DNA of 64,000 bases from an uncultured Pelagibacteraceae bacterium (GTDB lineage: Bacteria; Pseudomonadota; Alphaproteobacteria; Pelagibacterales; Pelagibacteraceae), in the NCBI GenBank assembly GCA_902592985.1, contig CACJGR010000002.1, positions 1 to 64,000 on the forward strand, given 5' to 3'. The notes under the pieces were generated by a model. It was not told the origin of the DNA and did not search any database. It saw nothing but the letters and a program-made list of their open reading frames with translations. Below are positions 25,942-35,438 of the stretch, one piece after another. Position 1 is the first letter of the stretch. Every line of letters begins with the position of its first letter. The position numbers were made by a program, and so were the translations under genes.

Positions 25942-27057
25942 ATGAAAGATAATAAGGTTGTTGTTAATAGCTGGAATGAGTGGGATCCATTAAAACATGT
26001 GATTGTTGGAAAAGCAGATGGTTGTTGTATACCTCCACCAGAACCAGCTTTAGATGCAAAAGTACCAGAAGACTCTGATATGAAAGGAAAATATGGCCCT
26101 CGTACAAAAGATACTATAGATAAAGCAAATCAATTATTGGAGGATTTTGTTAACCTTTTGAAAAAAAGAGGAGTTAAAGTTGATAGACCAATTCCATTAA
26201 ACTTCAATCAGGAGATCTCGACACCTGACTGGAAAGCTGAAAGCATGTTTGGTTGTATGCCAGCACGAGACGTTATTTTAACTGTTGGAAATGAAATGTT
26301 AGAAGCAACAATGAGCTATAGATGTAGATGGTTTGAATATCTAAATTATAGACCACTTATTAAAAAATATTATGAACAAGATCCAAATATGAGGCACGAG
26401 TCTGCCCCTAAACCTAGACTAACAGATCTTGATTATAGAAAAGATTATTTATCTGATAAGATTGGAATTCAAAAGCGTTTAGAATGGACAGAAAAAAAAT
26501 ATTTTGTAACAACCGAAGAAGAACCTCTTTTTGATGCAGCTGATGTTTTAAGATTTGGAAAAGATTTAATAGTTCAGCATGGTTTTACCACAAATTTAAA
26601 AGGCATTGATTGGTTAAATCGACATTATAAAGATCATAGAGTTCATGCAGTTAATTTTCCTGGAGATCCATATCCAATACACATTGATGCATCTTTTACA
26701 CCAATTAAACCAGGTTTAATTATTAACAATCCCCAAAGAAAACTTCCGAAGGAACAAAGAAAACTTTTTGAAGATAATGATTGGAAAATAGTTGATTCAG
26801 CACAACCAGCTCACAATTCACCACCTCCATTATGTTATTCATCAGTTTGGTTATCTATGAATGTATTAGTCCTAGATCCAAAAACTGTTTGTGTAGAAAA
26901 AAGTGAAGTTTATCAAGCTGAACAATTAGATAAACTTGGAATGGAAGTAGTGCCAGTTGATTTAAGAGATGCTTATGCTTTTGGAGGAGGACTTCATTGT
27001 TGTACTGCGGATGTTTATAGGGAAGGGAAGTTGGAAGATTACTTTCCAAAACAATAA
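25942..27057 (+). CDS. Glycine amidinotransferase-like enzyme
   Basis: This 371-residue protein belongs to the amidinotransferase family (arginine:glycine amidinotransferase, inosamine-phosphate amidinotransferase StrB). The catalytic triad can be placed: Asp in LFDAADVLRFG, His in YPIHIDASFTPI and Cys353 in GGGLHCCTADVY near the C-terminus. The PEDSDMKGKYGPRTKD and GCMPARDVILTVGNE segments also match. It transfers the amidino group of arginine to an amine, giving ornithine plus a guanidino compound such as guanidinoacetate. It starts four bases after the transporter gene. The acceptor is unknown; a guanidino-cleaving ureohydrolase is encoded at 12569. Confidence 0.88.
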   Translation: MKDNKVVVNSWNEWDPLKHVIVGKADGCCIPPPEPALDAKVPEDSDMKGKYGPRTKDTIDKANQLLEDFVNLLKKRGVKVDRPIPLNFNQEISTPDWKAESMFGCMPARDVILTVGNEMLEATMSYRCRWFEYLNYRPLIKKYYEQDPNMRHESAPKPRLTDLDYRKDYLSDKIGIQKRLEWTEKKYFVTTEEEPLFDAADVLRFGKDLIVQHGFTTNLKGIDWLNRHYKDHRVHAVNFPGDPYPIHIDASFTPIKPGLIINNPQRKLPKEQRKLFEDNDWKIVDSAQPAHNSPPPLCYSSVWLSMNVLVLDPKTVCVEKSEVYQAEQLDKLGMEVVPVDLRDAYAFGGGLHCCTADVYREGKLEDYFPKQ

Positions 27058-27074
27058 TAAATAAAATTTATATT

Positions 27075-28097
27075 ATGGCTTTATTTACCTCGGATAATGT
27101 CACTGGTGCTTGTCCCGAAGTAATGGATGCTCTAATTAAAGCAAATTCAGGTGTTGCATCATCGTATGGTAATGATAAATGGTCATCAAATTTACAAAAG
27201 AAATTTTCAGAAATTTTTGAAACCAATGTCATTATATTTCCTGCTACATCCGGCACAGCCTCAAATTCTCTAGCTTTATCAGTATTAAGCCCAGTTTTTG
27301 GAAAAATTTACTGCCACGAGCTTTCTCACATCAACACTGATGAATGTGGTGCACCTGAGTTTTTTACAGGTGGAGCAAAATTAATTCCTATGCGTGGACC
27401 AGACGGAAAAATTACTGCAAAAGAATTTTCAGAAAGTATACGTGGAACTGGAAATGTTCATCTTACTCAGCCTGCAGTTATTAGCATAACTCAGTCTTGT
27501 GAAACAGGTACTGTTTATCAACTTGAAGAAATCTCGGCTATTTCTGAAATAGCTCATGCTCAAGGTTTAAAAGTTCATATGGATGGCGCACGTTTTGCTA
27601 ATGCTGTTGCTTCACTTAATGTTAGTCCTGCAGAAATGACATGGAAGTCTGGCATTGATGTACTTTCTTTTGGTGGAACAAAAAATGGATGTCTTGCTGC
27701 TGAAGCTATTGTATTTTTTAAACCAGAATTAGTAGGAAATTTTCCTTACTTGCATAAAAGATCAGGCCATTTAATTTCTAAAATGCGTTTTGTGTCAGCC
27801 CAGCTTAAAGCGTATTTGTCTAACGATGTTTGGCTACGCAACGCACGACACGCAAACACTATGGCTTCTTTACTTAGCAAAGGACTAGCTGCTGTTCCTG
27901 ATATTAAATTAGTACATCCTACACAAGCTAACGAAATTTTTGTAAGTCTGCCTAATCCCATAGTAAAACATCTTAATGATAAAGGTTATGAAGTAAATCA
28001 TGATGAGCTAGATGGAAAGGCTGCTAGGTTTGTAGCTGCGTGGAATACTGAAGAAAAAGATATTGATAAGTTGTTAAAAACTATAGCTAAAAAATAA
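27075..28097 (+). CDS. ltaE: Low-specificity threonine aldolase (PLP enzyme)
   Basis: This 340-residue protein matches threonine aldolases, which split threonine or allo-threonine into glycine and acetaldehyde. Residues that fit are the FTSDNVTGACPEVMDAL N-terminus, the VHMDGARFANA segment (Asp pairing with the PLP nitrogen) and the Schiff-base lysine K203 in SFGGTKNG. It is 17 bases downstream of the amidinotransferase gene. Glycine from this enzyme could be the amidino acceptor of its neighbour, which would explain the pairing; this is inference. Confidence 0.9.
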   Translation: MALFTSDNVTGACPEVMDALIKANSGVASSYGNDKWSSNLQKKFSEIFETNVIIFPATSGTASNSLALSVLSPVFGKIYCHELSHINTDECGAPEFFTGGAKLIPMRGPDGKITAKEFSESIRGTGNVHLTQPAVISITQSCETGTVYQLEEISAISEIAHAQGLKVHMDGARFANAVASLNVSPAEMTWKSGIDVLSFGGTKNGCLAAEAIVFFKPELVGNFPYLHKRSGHLISKMRFVSAQLKAYLSNDVWLRNARHANTMASLLSKGLAAVPDIKLVHPTQANEIFVSLPNPIVKHLNDKGYEVNHDELDGKAARFVAAWNTEEKDIDKLLKTIAKK

Positions 28098-28325
28098 CTA
28101 GCTTGGATTTTTTTTTAAAAATTCAATATATTGAACGACTTCATTAAATTTACTATCATCAATATCTTTGTAGCTCATTTGAAATTTATCTTTGACACAT
28201 ATTGCTACATGGGCATAAGGGTTTCGTCCTTTTGGATGATTTGGATGATCAGGTAGTTGACCCCTTAAATAATCACCAGCTTCCTGAATAATTTTCCACA
28301 GTTTACTTGCATTTTCTTTGTTCAT
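28098..28325 (-). CDS. Small conserved-looking protein of unknown function
   Basis: A 75-residue soluble protein of no family I recognise. The N-terminal half is an amphipathic helix (NKENASKLWKIIQEAGDYLRG), followed by a Pro/His-rich turn (LPDHPNHPKGRNPYAHV) and a C-terminal helix ending EFLKKN. The ATG at 28325 is preferred; a TTG nine bases upstream is also in frame. Its stop abuts that of the threonine aldolase gene. It must be a real, old gene, because a 95%-identical fragment of its 5' end recurs at 36214-36282, on the far side of the restriction-modification island. Confidence 0.7.
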   Translation of the reverse strand: MNKENASKLWKIIQEAGDYLRGQLPDHPNHPKGRNPYAHVAICVKDKFQMSYKDIDDSKFNEVVQYIEFLKKNPS

Positions 28326-28342
28326 ACTACTCAAAACCTTGT

Positions 28343-28375
28343 TTTATCTCAAAATGTTCTAGTTCGGGGACTAGT
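28343..28375. repeat. Left copy of a 33-base direct repeat bounding the restriction-modification island
   Basis: The 33 bases starting TTTATCTCAAAATGTTCTAG recur without mismatch at 36073-36105 in the same orientation. The right part contains the imperfect palindrome CTAGT-TCGGGG-ACTAG. The repeats enclose hsdM, hsdS, hsdR and two small genes (7.7 kb). This is what an attachment-site duplication or a target copied by insertion would leave, although no integrase gene lies between. On the minus strand it can also be read as LVPELEHFEI, the possible tail of a lost gene. Confidence 0.85.
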
Positions 28376-28479
28376 ATCTATAAAATCCTAATTATATAAT
28401 ACTTAATTATAAACATAAATGGATCCTTTTAAATTCATAAAAGATAAACTGTTGTTGTCAGCACCTGTAAAATAAATAT

Positions 28480-30876
28480 ATGGCTATAAAAAAATCACAA
28501 ATTTACTCTTCACTTTGGTCTGCATGTGACGATCTTAGGGGAGGAATAGAGCCAGCATCCTACAAAGATTATGTTTTGGTATTATTATTTGTTAAATATA
28601 TAAGTGATAAGTATGTAGATCAATCTTATGCACCTATTAAAGTACCAAAAGGATCTACATTTCAAGATTTAATAAAATTAAAAGGAAAAATAGATATAGG
28701 AGTAAAAATAAATAAAAAAATTCTTTCTCCAATAGCAGAAGAAAATAATTTTAATACATTTCCAGATTTTAATGACAGTCAAAAACTTGGTTCTGGAAAA
28801 GAAATGGTAGATCGTTTAACAAATTTAATTGCAGTATTTGAGAATAAAAATTTAGATTTTACCAAAAACCGAGCGGATGGCGATGATATTTTGGGTGATG
28901 CTTACGAATACTTAATGAGAAACTTTGCATCAGAAAGTGGGAAAAAAAAAGGAGCATTCTATACACCTTCCGAAGTAAGTCGTATAATATCTCTCGTTAT
29001 TGGAATTTCAGATGATGATACTTCTAGTAGTACAACTGTTTATGATCCAACTTGTGGTTCAGGATCATTGTTATTAAAAGTAAATGATGCTGCCAAATCT
29101 AATATATCAATCTATGGGCAAGAATTAGATATTTCTACAGCAGTATTATCTCAAATGAATATGATTTTGCATGACAATCCTACCGCACGAATTGTTCAAG
29201 GTAACGCTTTGTCAGATCCTAAATTTTTACATCAAGGTAATCTAAAAAAGTTTGACTATATTGTTGCTAATCCTCCTTTTAGTGACAAGAGATGGTCTAC
29301 CGGAATAAATCCAGAAACAGACAAACATAATAGATTTAAAATTGGTATTCCTCCAATAAAACAGGGTGATTACGCATATATGCTGCATGTTATAGAGTCA
29401 TTAAAGTCAAATGGAAAAGCAGCGATTATTATGCCTCACGGAGTGCTATTTAGAGGTAATACTGAAGAAGATATTAGAAAAAAAATTTTAGAAAAAAAAT
29501 ATATAAAAGGAATTATAGGTTTACCTTCAAACTTGTTTTACGGAACTGGAATTCCAGCTTGCATAATTATTATCGATAAAAGTCAAAATAGTGAAAGCAA
29601 AGGAATTTTTATGATTAATGCTAGTGATGGCTTTAAAAAAGATGGACCAAAAAATCGTTTAAGAGAAATGGATGTTCGCAAAATAGTTGAAATTTTTAAG
29701 ACTAAAAAAAATATTAAAGATTTTTCGCGTTTTATAAAATATGAGGAAATAGAAAAAAATAATTTTAATCTAAATTTATCAAGATATGTAGCTAATGATA
29801 AATCAGAAGATGTTCAAGATATTAGCGCACATATAAATGGAGGTATACCTGATGATGATATAAATAATTTAGAAGATTATTGGTTATCTTTCCCAAAATT
29901 AAAGTCTGATTTATTCGAAGATAATCGCAAAGGTTATAAAAATATAAAAATTCATTCGGACAAACTTTATACTCAAATATCTAACCACAATGATTTTATA
30001 ACTTTTAATAACAAAGCTTCCACGTACTTTAAAAAATTCTTTAAAAAAATTCTTCCAAAATTAGAACAATTAAAAAAAAGCTTTAAACCAAAAGAAAAAA
30101 TAGAAGAAATATCAGAAATTTTGTTAAATCATTACTATCAATATCCAATAATAAATCACTATAGAGTTTACCAAGAGTTAATGGAATATTGGAACGAATC
30201 CTTATCAGACGATTTTTATCAAATTTCATCAATTGGATGGAAAGTTGAAATAGAAAAAATTATTGCAATTAATAAAAAAGGTCATCAAATTGATAAAGGA
30301 TGGAAATGTGATCTTATACCAAAATCTTTATTGATATCAAAATTTTTTTTTAATGAAAAAAAAAAAATAGATGAATTAATTTTTAAACTTGAAGAATTGG
30401 AAGATATTCAAAAAAACATAGAGGAAGAAAATTCCACTGAAGAAGGAATTTTTACAGATTTTGATGTGATAAATAAAAAAAATATCAATGATCGAATTGC
30501 TGAGATTGAAGATCATAAAAATTTTAAAGAAGAAATTAATATTTTGAAACAATGGATTGAAAATTCAAAAAAAATTCAGAAATTTAAGAAAGAATTAAAA
30601 GAAAAATACGTTGCATTAGATAAAATAACTTTAATTAAATATTCAAAATTAAAACAAGATGAAATTAAAAACATTTTAATATACGAAAAATGGATGCCAA
30701 TTTTAGAAAAGAAGATTCTTGATATGACTAAAGAAACAACACAATATCTAATAAGGCGCTTGAGAGAACTCATTGATAGATATGAGATAACTTTACCTGA
30801 ACTTCAAAAAAAAACGGATAGTTTAGAAGACAAAATTAAGAAAAATATAAAGGAGATGGGATATTCATGGGATTAG
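28480..30876 (+). CDS. hsdM: Type I restriction-modification DNA methyltransferase subunit
   Basis: This 798-residue protein is the adenine-N6 methyltransferase subunit of a type I system. It has the HsdM N-terminal helical domain (LWSACDDLRGGIEPASYKDY), the SAM-binding motif VYDPTCGSGSLL (187-198) and the catalytic NPPF (264-267). Residues ~450-798 are an additional lysine- and glutamate-rich, largely helical region, making it much longer than the classical ~530-residue enzymes but like one known long subgroup. It overlaps hsdS by ten bases. With HsdS it modifies the recognition sequence; HsdR joins for restriction. Confidence 0.95.
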   Translation: MAIKKSQIYSSLWSACDDLRGGIEPASYKDYVLVLLFVKYISDKYVDQSYAPIKVPKGSTFQDLIKLKGKIDIGVKINKKILSPIAEENNFNTFPDFNDSQKLGSGKEMVDRLTNLIAVFENKNLDFTKNRADGDDILGDAYEYLMRNFASESGKKKGAFYTPSEVSRIISLVIGISDDDTSSSTTVYDPTCGSGSLLLKVNDAAKSNISIYGQELDISTAVLSQMNMILHDNPTARIVQGNALSDPKFLHQGNLKKFDYIVANPPFSDKRWSTGINPETDKHNRFKIGIPPIKQGDYAYMLHVIESLKSNGKAAIIMPHGVLFRGNTEEDIRKKILEKKYIKGIIGLPSNLFYGTGIPACIIIIDKSQNSESKGIFMINASDGFKKDGPKNRLREMDVRKIVEIFKTKKNIKDFSRFIKYEEIEKNNFNLNLSRYVANDKSEDVQDISAHINGGIPDDDINNLEDYWLSFPKLKSDLFEDNRKGYKNIKIHSDKLYTQISNHNDFITFNNKASTYFKKFFKKILPKLEQLKKSFKPKEKIEEISEILLNHYYQYPIINHYRVYQELMEYWNESLSDDFYQISSIGWKVEIEKIIAINKKGHQIDKGWKCDLIPKSLLISKFFFNEKKKIDELIFKLEELEDIQKNIEEENSTEEGIFTDFDVINKKNINDRIAEIEDHKNFKEEINILKQWIENSKKIQKFKKELKEKYVALDKITLIKYSKLKQDEIKNILIYEKWMPILEKKILDMTKETTQYLIRRLRELIDRYEITLPELQKKTDSLEDKIKKNIKEMGYSWD

Positions 30877-32048
30877 ATTTTTTTCAAAAATTAACTGAAA
30901 GAAAAATACCCGAAGGTTGGGAAATAAAACACCTTTCAGAATTATCAAAAATTTCCAGTGGTAAAAGATTACCAAAAGGAGAAATGCTTATATCAAACCA
31001 AAATTCAAATGCATATATTCGAGTTGCAGATATGAAATCTTATGGCGTAGAACTATCCAAATTAAAATATGTTCCAGAACATTTAGTTGAAAAAATTAAA
31101 AATTATAGAATTTATAAAAATGATTTATATATTTCTGTTGCGGGAACACTTGGCCTAGTAGGAATAATTGACGAATCATTAGATGGTGCAAACCTAACAG
31201 AAAATGCAAATAGGGTATTTGATTTAAAAATTGATAAAAAATATTTATTTTATTTTCTTCAATCAAATTATATTAAAAAAATTATTGAAAGCATAAGTAC
31301 AACAGGTGCTCAACCAAAATTAGCATTAACAAGGATAAGAAATTTTATTATTTTGTATCCAAAAAATTCTAGAGAACAAAAAAATATTGCAAATAAACTT
31401 TGTGATATAGACGAATTGTTAATTTTTTGTAGTAAGTTAATTAAAAAAAAGAAAGAAATAAACAGAAGCTTAATAAAATTACTTGTCTTAGGAAAAAAAA
31501 GACTAACTGGATTTGATAAAAAATGGGAGGAATCAACTTTAGGAGATCTTTTGAGTTATGAGCAACCGACAAAATATATATCCAAAGAAAAAGAATATAA
31601 TATTGCTGGCAGCACACCTATTTTGACTGCGAATAAATCCTTTGTCCTTGGTTATACAGATGAAACCGATTGTATTTTTAACAATCTGCCAGTTATAATT
31701 TTTGATGATTTTACAACTGATAAAAAATTTGTTCCTTTTAAATTTAAAGTAAGATCATCAGCTCTTAAAATACTAAAACCTAAAAGTTCAAATATTGACA
31801 TGTATTTTATTTTTAATTTAATGAACTATATCAATTTTTCTACAATAGAGCATAAAAGATACTGGATAGCTGAATTTCAATATTTAAAAGTTTTAATTCC
31901 TAGTTTTGAAGAACAAAAAAAAATTTCTTCTATCATTATTACAGCTCAAAAACAGGTAGATTATATTAATAAAAAAATGCTTAAACTAAAAAAAATAAAA
32001 TCTTCAATAATTGAAGAACTGTTAACAGCAAAAACTAAATTGTCATGA
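30867..32048 (+). CDS. hsdS: Type I restriction-modification specificity subunit
   Basis: This 393-residue protein carries two target-recognition domains. The first begins GWEIKHLSELSKISSGKRL (residue ~18) and ends before the helical linker around 175-205 (LCDIDELLIFCSKLIKKKKE). The second begins KWEESTLGDLLSYE (~218) and ends in a second helix (AQKQVDYINKKMLKLKK). That repeat structure is diagnostic of HsdS and implies a bipartite DNA target; the sequence recognised cannot be predicted by eye. It overlaps hsdM and hsdR, so the three genes are translated as a unit. Confidence 0.93.
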   Translation: MGLDFFQKLTERKIPEGWEIKHLSELSKISSGKRLPKGEMLISNQNSNAYIRVADMKSYGVELSKLKYVPEHLVEKIKNYRIYKNDLYISVAGTLGLVGIIDESLDGANLTENANRVFDLKIDKKYLFYFLQSNYIKKIIESISTTGAQPKLALTRIRNFIILYPKNSREQKNIANKLCDIDELLIFCSKLIKKKKEINRSLIKLLVLGKKRLTGFDKKWEESTLGDLLSYEQPTKYISKEKEYNIAGSTPILTANKSFVLGYTDETDCIFNNLPVIIFDDFTTDKKFVPFKFKVRSSALKILKPKSSNIDMYFIFNLMNYINFSTIEHKRYWIAEFQYLKVLIPSFEEQKKISSIIITAQKQVDYINKKMLKLKKIKSSIIEELLTAKTKLS

Positions 32049-35000
32049 ATCGTTTAGCAGAACAAGAAATTTTAACCCAAAAAAGATTAATTGAATTATT
32101 TCAAAAAGAACTTGGATATAATTACAAAGGTGATTGGAAAGAACGTGAAAACAATAACAATATTGAAGAAGATTTACTTTATAAAAATCTTAAAAATCGA
32201 GGCTATGATAAAAACCAGATCACAAAAGCTATAGATCATTTAAAACGCCAAGCAAATAATTCTAGCAATAATTTATATCAACGCAATAAAGATGTTTATG
32301 AATTAATGAGATATGGAGTGCCTGTTAAAATTGATGCGTCAAAACCTACCGAAACTGTTCATCTAATTGATTGGACAAACCCAACATTGAATGATTTTAT
32401 TATTGTGGAAGAAGTGACATTAAAAGGAAATTATGAGCGGCGACCCGACCTAGTTCTTTACATTAATGGATTGGCTTTTTGTGTTATTGAACTAAAACGA
32501 AGCACAGTATCTATTAACGAAGGTATTCGACAAAGTATTTCTAATCAACAAAACCGTTTTAACGAGTGGTTTTATTCAACTGTTCAATTTGTAATAGCTG
32601 GAAATGATTCTGAAGGGTTACGATATGGAACCGTCCAAACGCCTGAAACTTTTTTTTTAAACTGGAAAGAGGATGAGAATAACAACGAAGGTTATAAATT
32701 GGATAAATATATTTTGAAAATGTTCTCAAAATCTCGTCTGCTTGATTTAATGTTTAATTTTATCTTATTTGATGGAGGTGTTAAAAAAGTACCACGTGTA
32801 AACCAATACTTTGCAGTTAAATCTGCTCAAGAATATGTAAACCGCCATGAAGGAGGAATTATTTGGCATACTCAAGGCAGTGGAAAATCTATTATAATGC
32901 TTTTATTAACTAAATGGATTTTAGAAAATAACTCACAATCGCGGGTAGTAATAATAACAGATAGAAATGAACTTGATAAACAAATTAAAAATGTCTTTTC
33001 TGATAGTGGTGAAAATATAGAACGAGCAAAGAATGGAAAAGATTTAATCAATAAATTAAAAAATCCAACACCAAGACTTTTATGTTCATTAATTCATAAA
33101 TTTAGAAAAAAAGAAATTGATGATTTTGATGCTTATATAAAAAGTTTAGAAAACGATGCTTTAAAAACTCAAGGAGATATTTTTGTTTTAATTGATGAAT
33201 GTCACAGAACTCAGTCAGGTAAATTGCATAAAATTATGAAATCTTATCTGCCTAATGCTACATTTTTTGGCTTTACTGGCACACCATTGCTCAAAAAAGA
33301 TAAGGAAACTACTAATGAGACTTTTGGAGGATATATACATCGGTATCTTCTTGACGAAGCTGTGAAAGATAAAGTTATACTAGATATACTTTATGAAGCT
33401 CGTGACGTTAACCAATTTCTTGGATCAAAAAATAAAATAGATGCATGGTTTGATGCGAAAACTAAAGGGCTTAATCAATGGCAAAAAATTGCACTAAAAA
33501 AAAGATGGACTTCTTTGCAAACTGTACTTAGTTCGGAATCGCGCATAGAAAGAATAGTTGATGATATAATTTTTGATTTTTCTATTAAACCAAGACTTAG
33601 CAGTGATAAAGGAACTGCAATGTTAGTGGCTAACTCTATTTACGAAGCTTGTAAATATTTTGAAATATTTAACAAAACAGAAATGCGGGGTAAATGTGCT
33701 TTAATTACATCTCATAATCCTCATGCTAGCGACGTTACTTTGGAAGACACAGGTGCAAATACTGATACTGATAATGAATATATTTTTAAAATCTATGAAG
33801 ATATTTTAAAAAACATTAAACCAAAGCCTGGAAAAACTAAAGCGGAGACGTACGAAGATATATATAAAAACAAATTTATAAAAGAACCTCATAATACAAA
33901 ACTATTAATAGTTGTTGATAAACTATTAACGGGCTTTGATGCACCTAGTTGCTCATATTTATATATTGATAAATCAATGCAAGATCACGGTCTATTTCAA
34001 GCTATATGTAGAACTAACAGACTTGATGGCGAAGACAAAGATTATGGTTATATAGTAGACTACAAAGATCTTTTTATAAAAGTTGAGAATGCAATCGCCG
34101 TATATTCCTCAGAGTTAGACCAAGAAAATTTAGGTAAAAAAGAAGAAATTAAAATATACGATAGACTTAAAGTTTGTAGAGAGAAATTAGATTCAATATT
34201 AGATTCTCTTGAAAAACTATGCCAACCTATGCCTCAACCAAGAAAAACTATAAATTATATTAATTATTTTTGTGGAAATTCAGAAAATCCTAACGACCTT
34301 AAAGGCAATAAACTTAAAAGAGAATCTCTTTACAAACTTACAGCATCAATGATTAGAACTTATGCAAATTTAGCAAATGATATGTTGTCAGCAGGTTATT
34401 CAGAAACAGAAAGTAAGCACGTTAAAAATCTAATTCAAAATTATAAGGATTTAAGAGATATTATTAAAAATGCTAGTGGAGAGTATCTTGATTTAAAAGC
34501 ATATGAGGCTGATATGCGACATTTAATAGATACCTATATAGAGTCAGATGAAGCAAAAAAAATATCTAATTTTGAAAATCTATCTCTTGTTGAATTGATA
34601 GTAAAAAGTGGAATTGCCGAAATAATTCAAAATAAATTAAATAATTTTACAAATGATAAAAATGAAATTTCCGAAACTATTGAAAATAATTTTAGAAGTA
34701 GTTTGGAAAAAAATAAACTTGATGACCCTGCGTTTTTTGAACAAATCTCATTATTGTTAGATAATATTATTTCTGAGAGAAAAAACAAAGCTATCGAATA
34801 CGAAAATTATTTACAAAAAATGGAAGTGCTTGCAAAAAAAATTACTCAAAATAATGATGAAAATTTTCCTCCTCTAATTAACAAGCCTGAACTACGTATG
34901 CTTTATAATAATTTATTTAATAATGAGGAATTAGCATTAAAATTAGATAATAAACTTAAAGACAGAGCACCAAATGATTGGAGAAATGTATTGCCTAAAG

Positions 35001-35095
35001 AACAAATTGTAAAACAAACAATATACGAAGTCATACCTAATTATAGTGAAGTTGAAAGATTATTTGAAATTATCAAACAACAAAAAAATTACTAA
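32045..35095 (+). CDS. hsdR: Type I restriction endonuclease/translocase subunit
   Basis: This 1016-residue protein is the DNA-cleaving motor of the type I system. The nuclease core is near the N-terminus: D135 and the E149-L-K151 triplet, of PD-(D/E)xK type. The helicase follows, with Walker A HTQGSGKS (275-282), DECHRTQSG (motif II), FGFTGTPLL (motif III) and ICRTNRLDG (motif VI region). The C-terminal ~300 residues are helical and probably contact HsdM. No break or lost motif is visible, so the system looks functional. The start overlaps the hsdS stop by four bases. Confidence 0.95.
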   Translation: MNRLAEQEILTQKRLIELFQKELGYNYKGDWKERENNNNIEEDLLYKNLKNRGYDKNQITKAIDHLKRQANNSSNNLYQRNKDVYELMRYGVPVKIDASKPTETVHLIDWTNPTLNDFIIVEEVTLKGNYERRPDLVLYINGLAFCVIELKRSTVSINEGIRQSISNQQNRFNEWFYSTVQFVIAGNDSEGLRYGTVQTPETFFLNWKEDENNNEGYKLDKYILKMFSKSRLLDLMFNFILFDGGVKKVPRVNQYFAVKSAQEYVNRHEGGIIWHTQGSGKSIIMLLLTKWILENNSQSRVVIITDRNELDKQIKNVFSDSGENIERAKNGKDLINKLKNPTPRLLCSLIHKFRKKEIDDFDAYIKSLENDALKTQGDIFVLIDECHRTQSGKLHKIMKSYLPNATFFGFTGTPLLKKDKETTNETFGGYIHRYLLDEAVKDKVILDILYEARDVNQFLGSKNKIDAWFDAKTKGLNQWQKIALKKRWTSLQTVLSSESRIERIVDDIIFDFSIKPRLSSDKGTAMLVANSIYEACKYFEIFNKTEMRGKCALITSHNPHASDVTLEDTGANTDTDNEYIFKIYEDILKNIKPKPGKTKAETYEDIYKNKFIKEPHNTKLLIVVDKLLTGFDAPSCSYLYIDKSMQDHGLFQAICRTNRLDGEDKDYGYIVDYKDLFIKVENAIAVYSSELDQENLGKKEEIKIYDRLKVCREKLDSILDSLEKLCQPMPQPRKTINYINYFCGNSENPNDLKGNKLKRESLYKLTASMIRTYANLANDMLSAGYSETESKHVKNLIQNYKDLRDIIKNASGEYLDLKAYEADMRHLIDTYIESDEAKKISNFENLSLVELIVKSGIAEIIQNKLNNFTNDKNEISETIENNFRSSLEKNKLDDPAFFEQISLLLDNIISERKNKAIEYENYLQKMEVLAKKITQNNDENFPPLINKPELRMLYNNLFNNEELALKLDNKLKDRAPNDWRNVLPKEQIVKQTIYEVIPNYSEVERLFEIIKQQKNY

Positions 35096-35154
35096 TTTTT
35101 ACTATACCATCATGGGCTTGGGGCGCCTGGCAACAGAAAGTCTCTCTTTTATCA

Positions 35155-35343
35155 TTAGTTTAGTTTTTCTTTTAGATATTTATTAGTTAATTCTATAAAT
35201 CGAAACCAGTCGTGGATATAATCTTTTTTTCTTTTTTTTCTTTCTTTTTCGATTTGTTCAGCAGCCTTACGTTGGGCATTTACTACTATTAAATCCGATC
35301 TATCTATATGATTATTTTCTTGCATTGAATAGTTATTCACCAT
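35155..35343 (-). CDS. Small basic protein, hypothetical
   Basis: A 62-residue frame with a lysine/arginine/glutamate-rich central helix (AQRKAAEQIEKERKKRKKDY) and an aromatic DWFRFIE segment. No family is recognised. The composition looks like a real small helical protein, not random sequence, and the start has a second in-frame ATG six codons on. It lies after hsdR on the opposite strand inside the repeat-bounded island. No clear ribosome binding site is seen. Confidence 0.35.
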   Translation of the reverse strand: MVNNYSMQENNHIDRSDLIVVNAQRKAAEQIEKERKKRKKDYIHDWFRFIELTNKYLKEKLN

Positions 35344-35438
35344 TACAAAACAATATTGTCGATATTATGTTTTAAAATATTCCATAATTCATTATTGAGT
35401 CAGACTCTTGAATCAATTGAGCTCATTATAAATATTTA

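Noticed and set aside
28343-28375. Repeat as the 3' end of a tRNA or tmRNA gene
   Set aside because: The TTCGGGG part recalls a T-loop, but neither an acceptor stem, a CCA end nor a cloverleaf can be drawn on either strand.
28419-28475. An 18-residue frame (MDPFKFIKDKLLLSAPVK) just before hsdM
   Set aside because: It lies close to hsdM like a leader peptide, but has no ribosome binding site and no support beyond an open frame in AT-rich DNA.
35096-35154. GC-richer patch CTTGGGGCGCCTGGCAACAG after hsdR
   Set aside because: It does not form a stem followed by Ts, matches no other part of the window and could not be assigned to any element.
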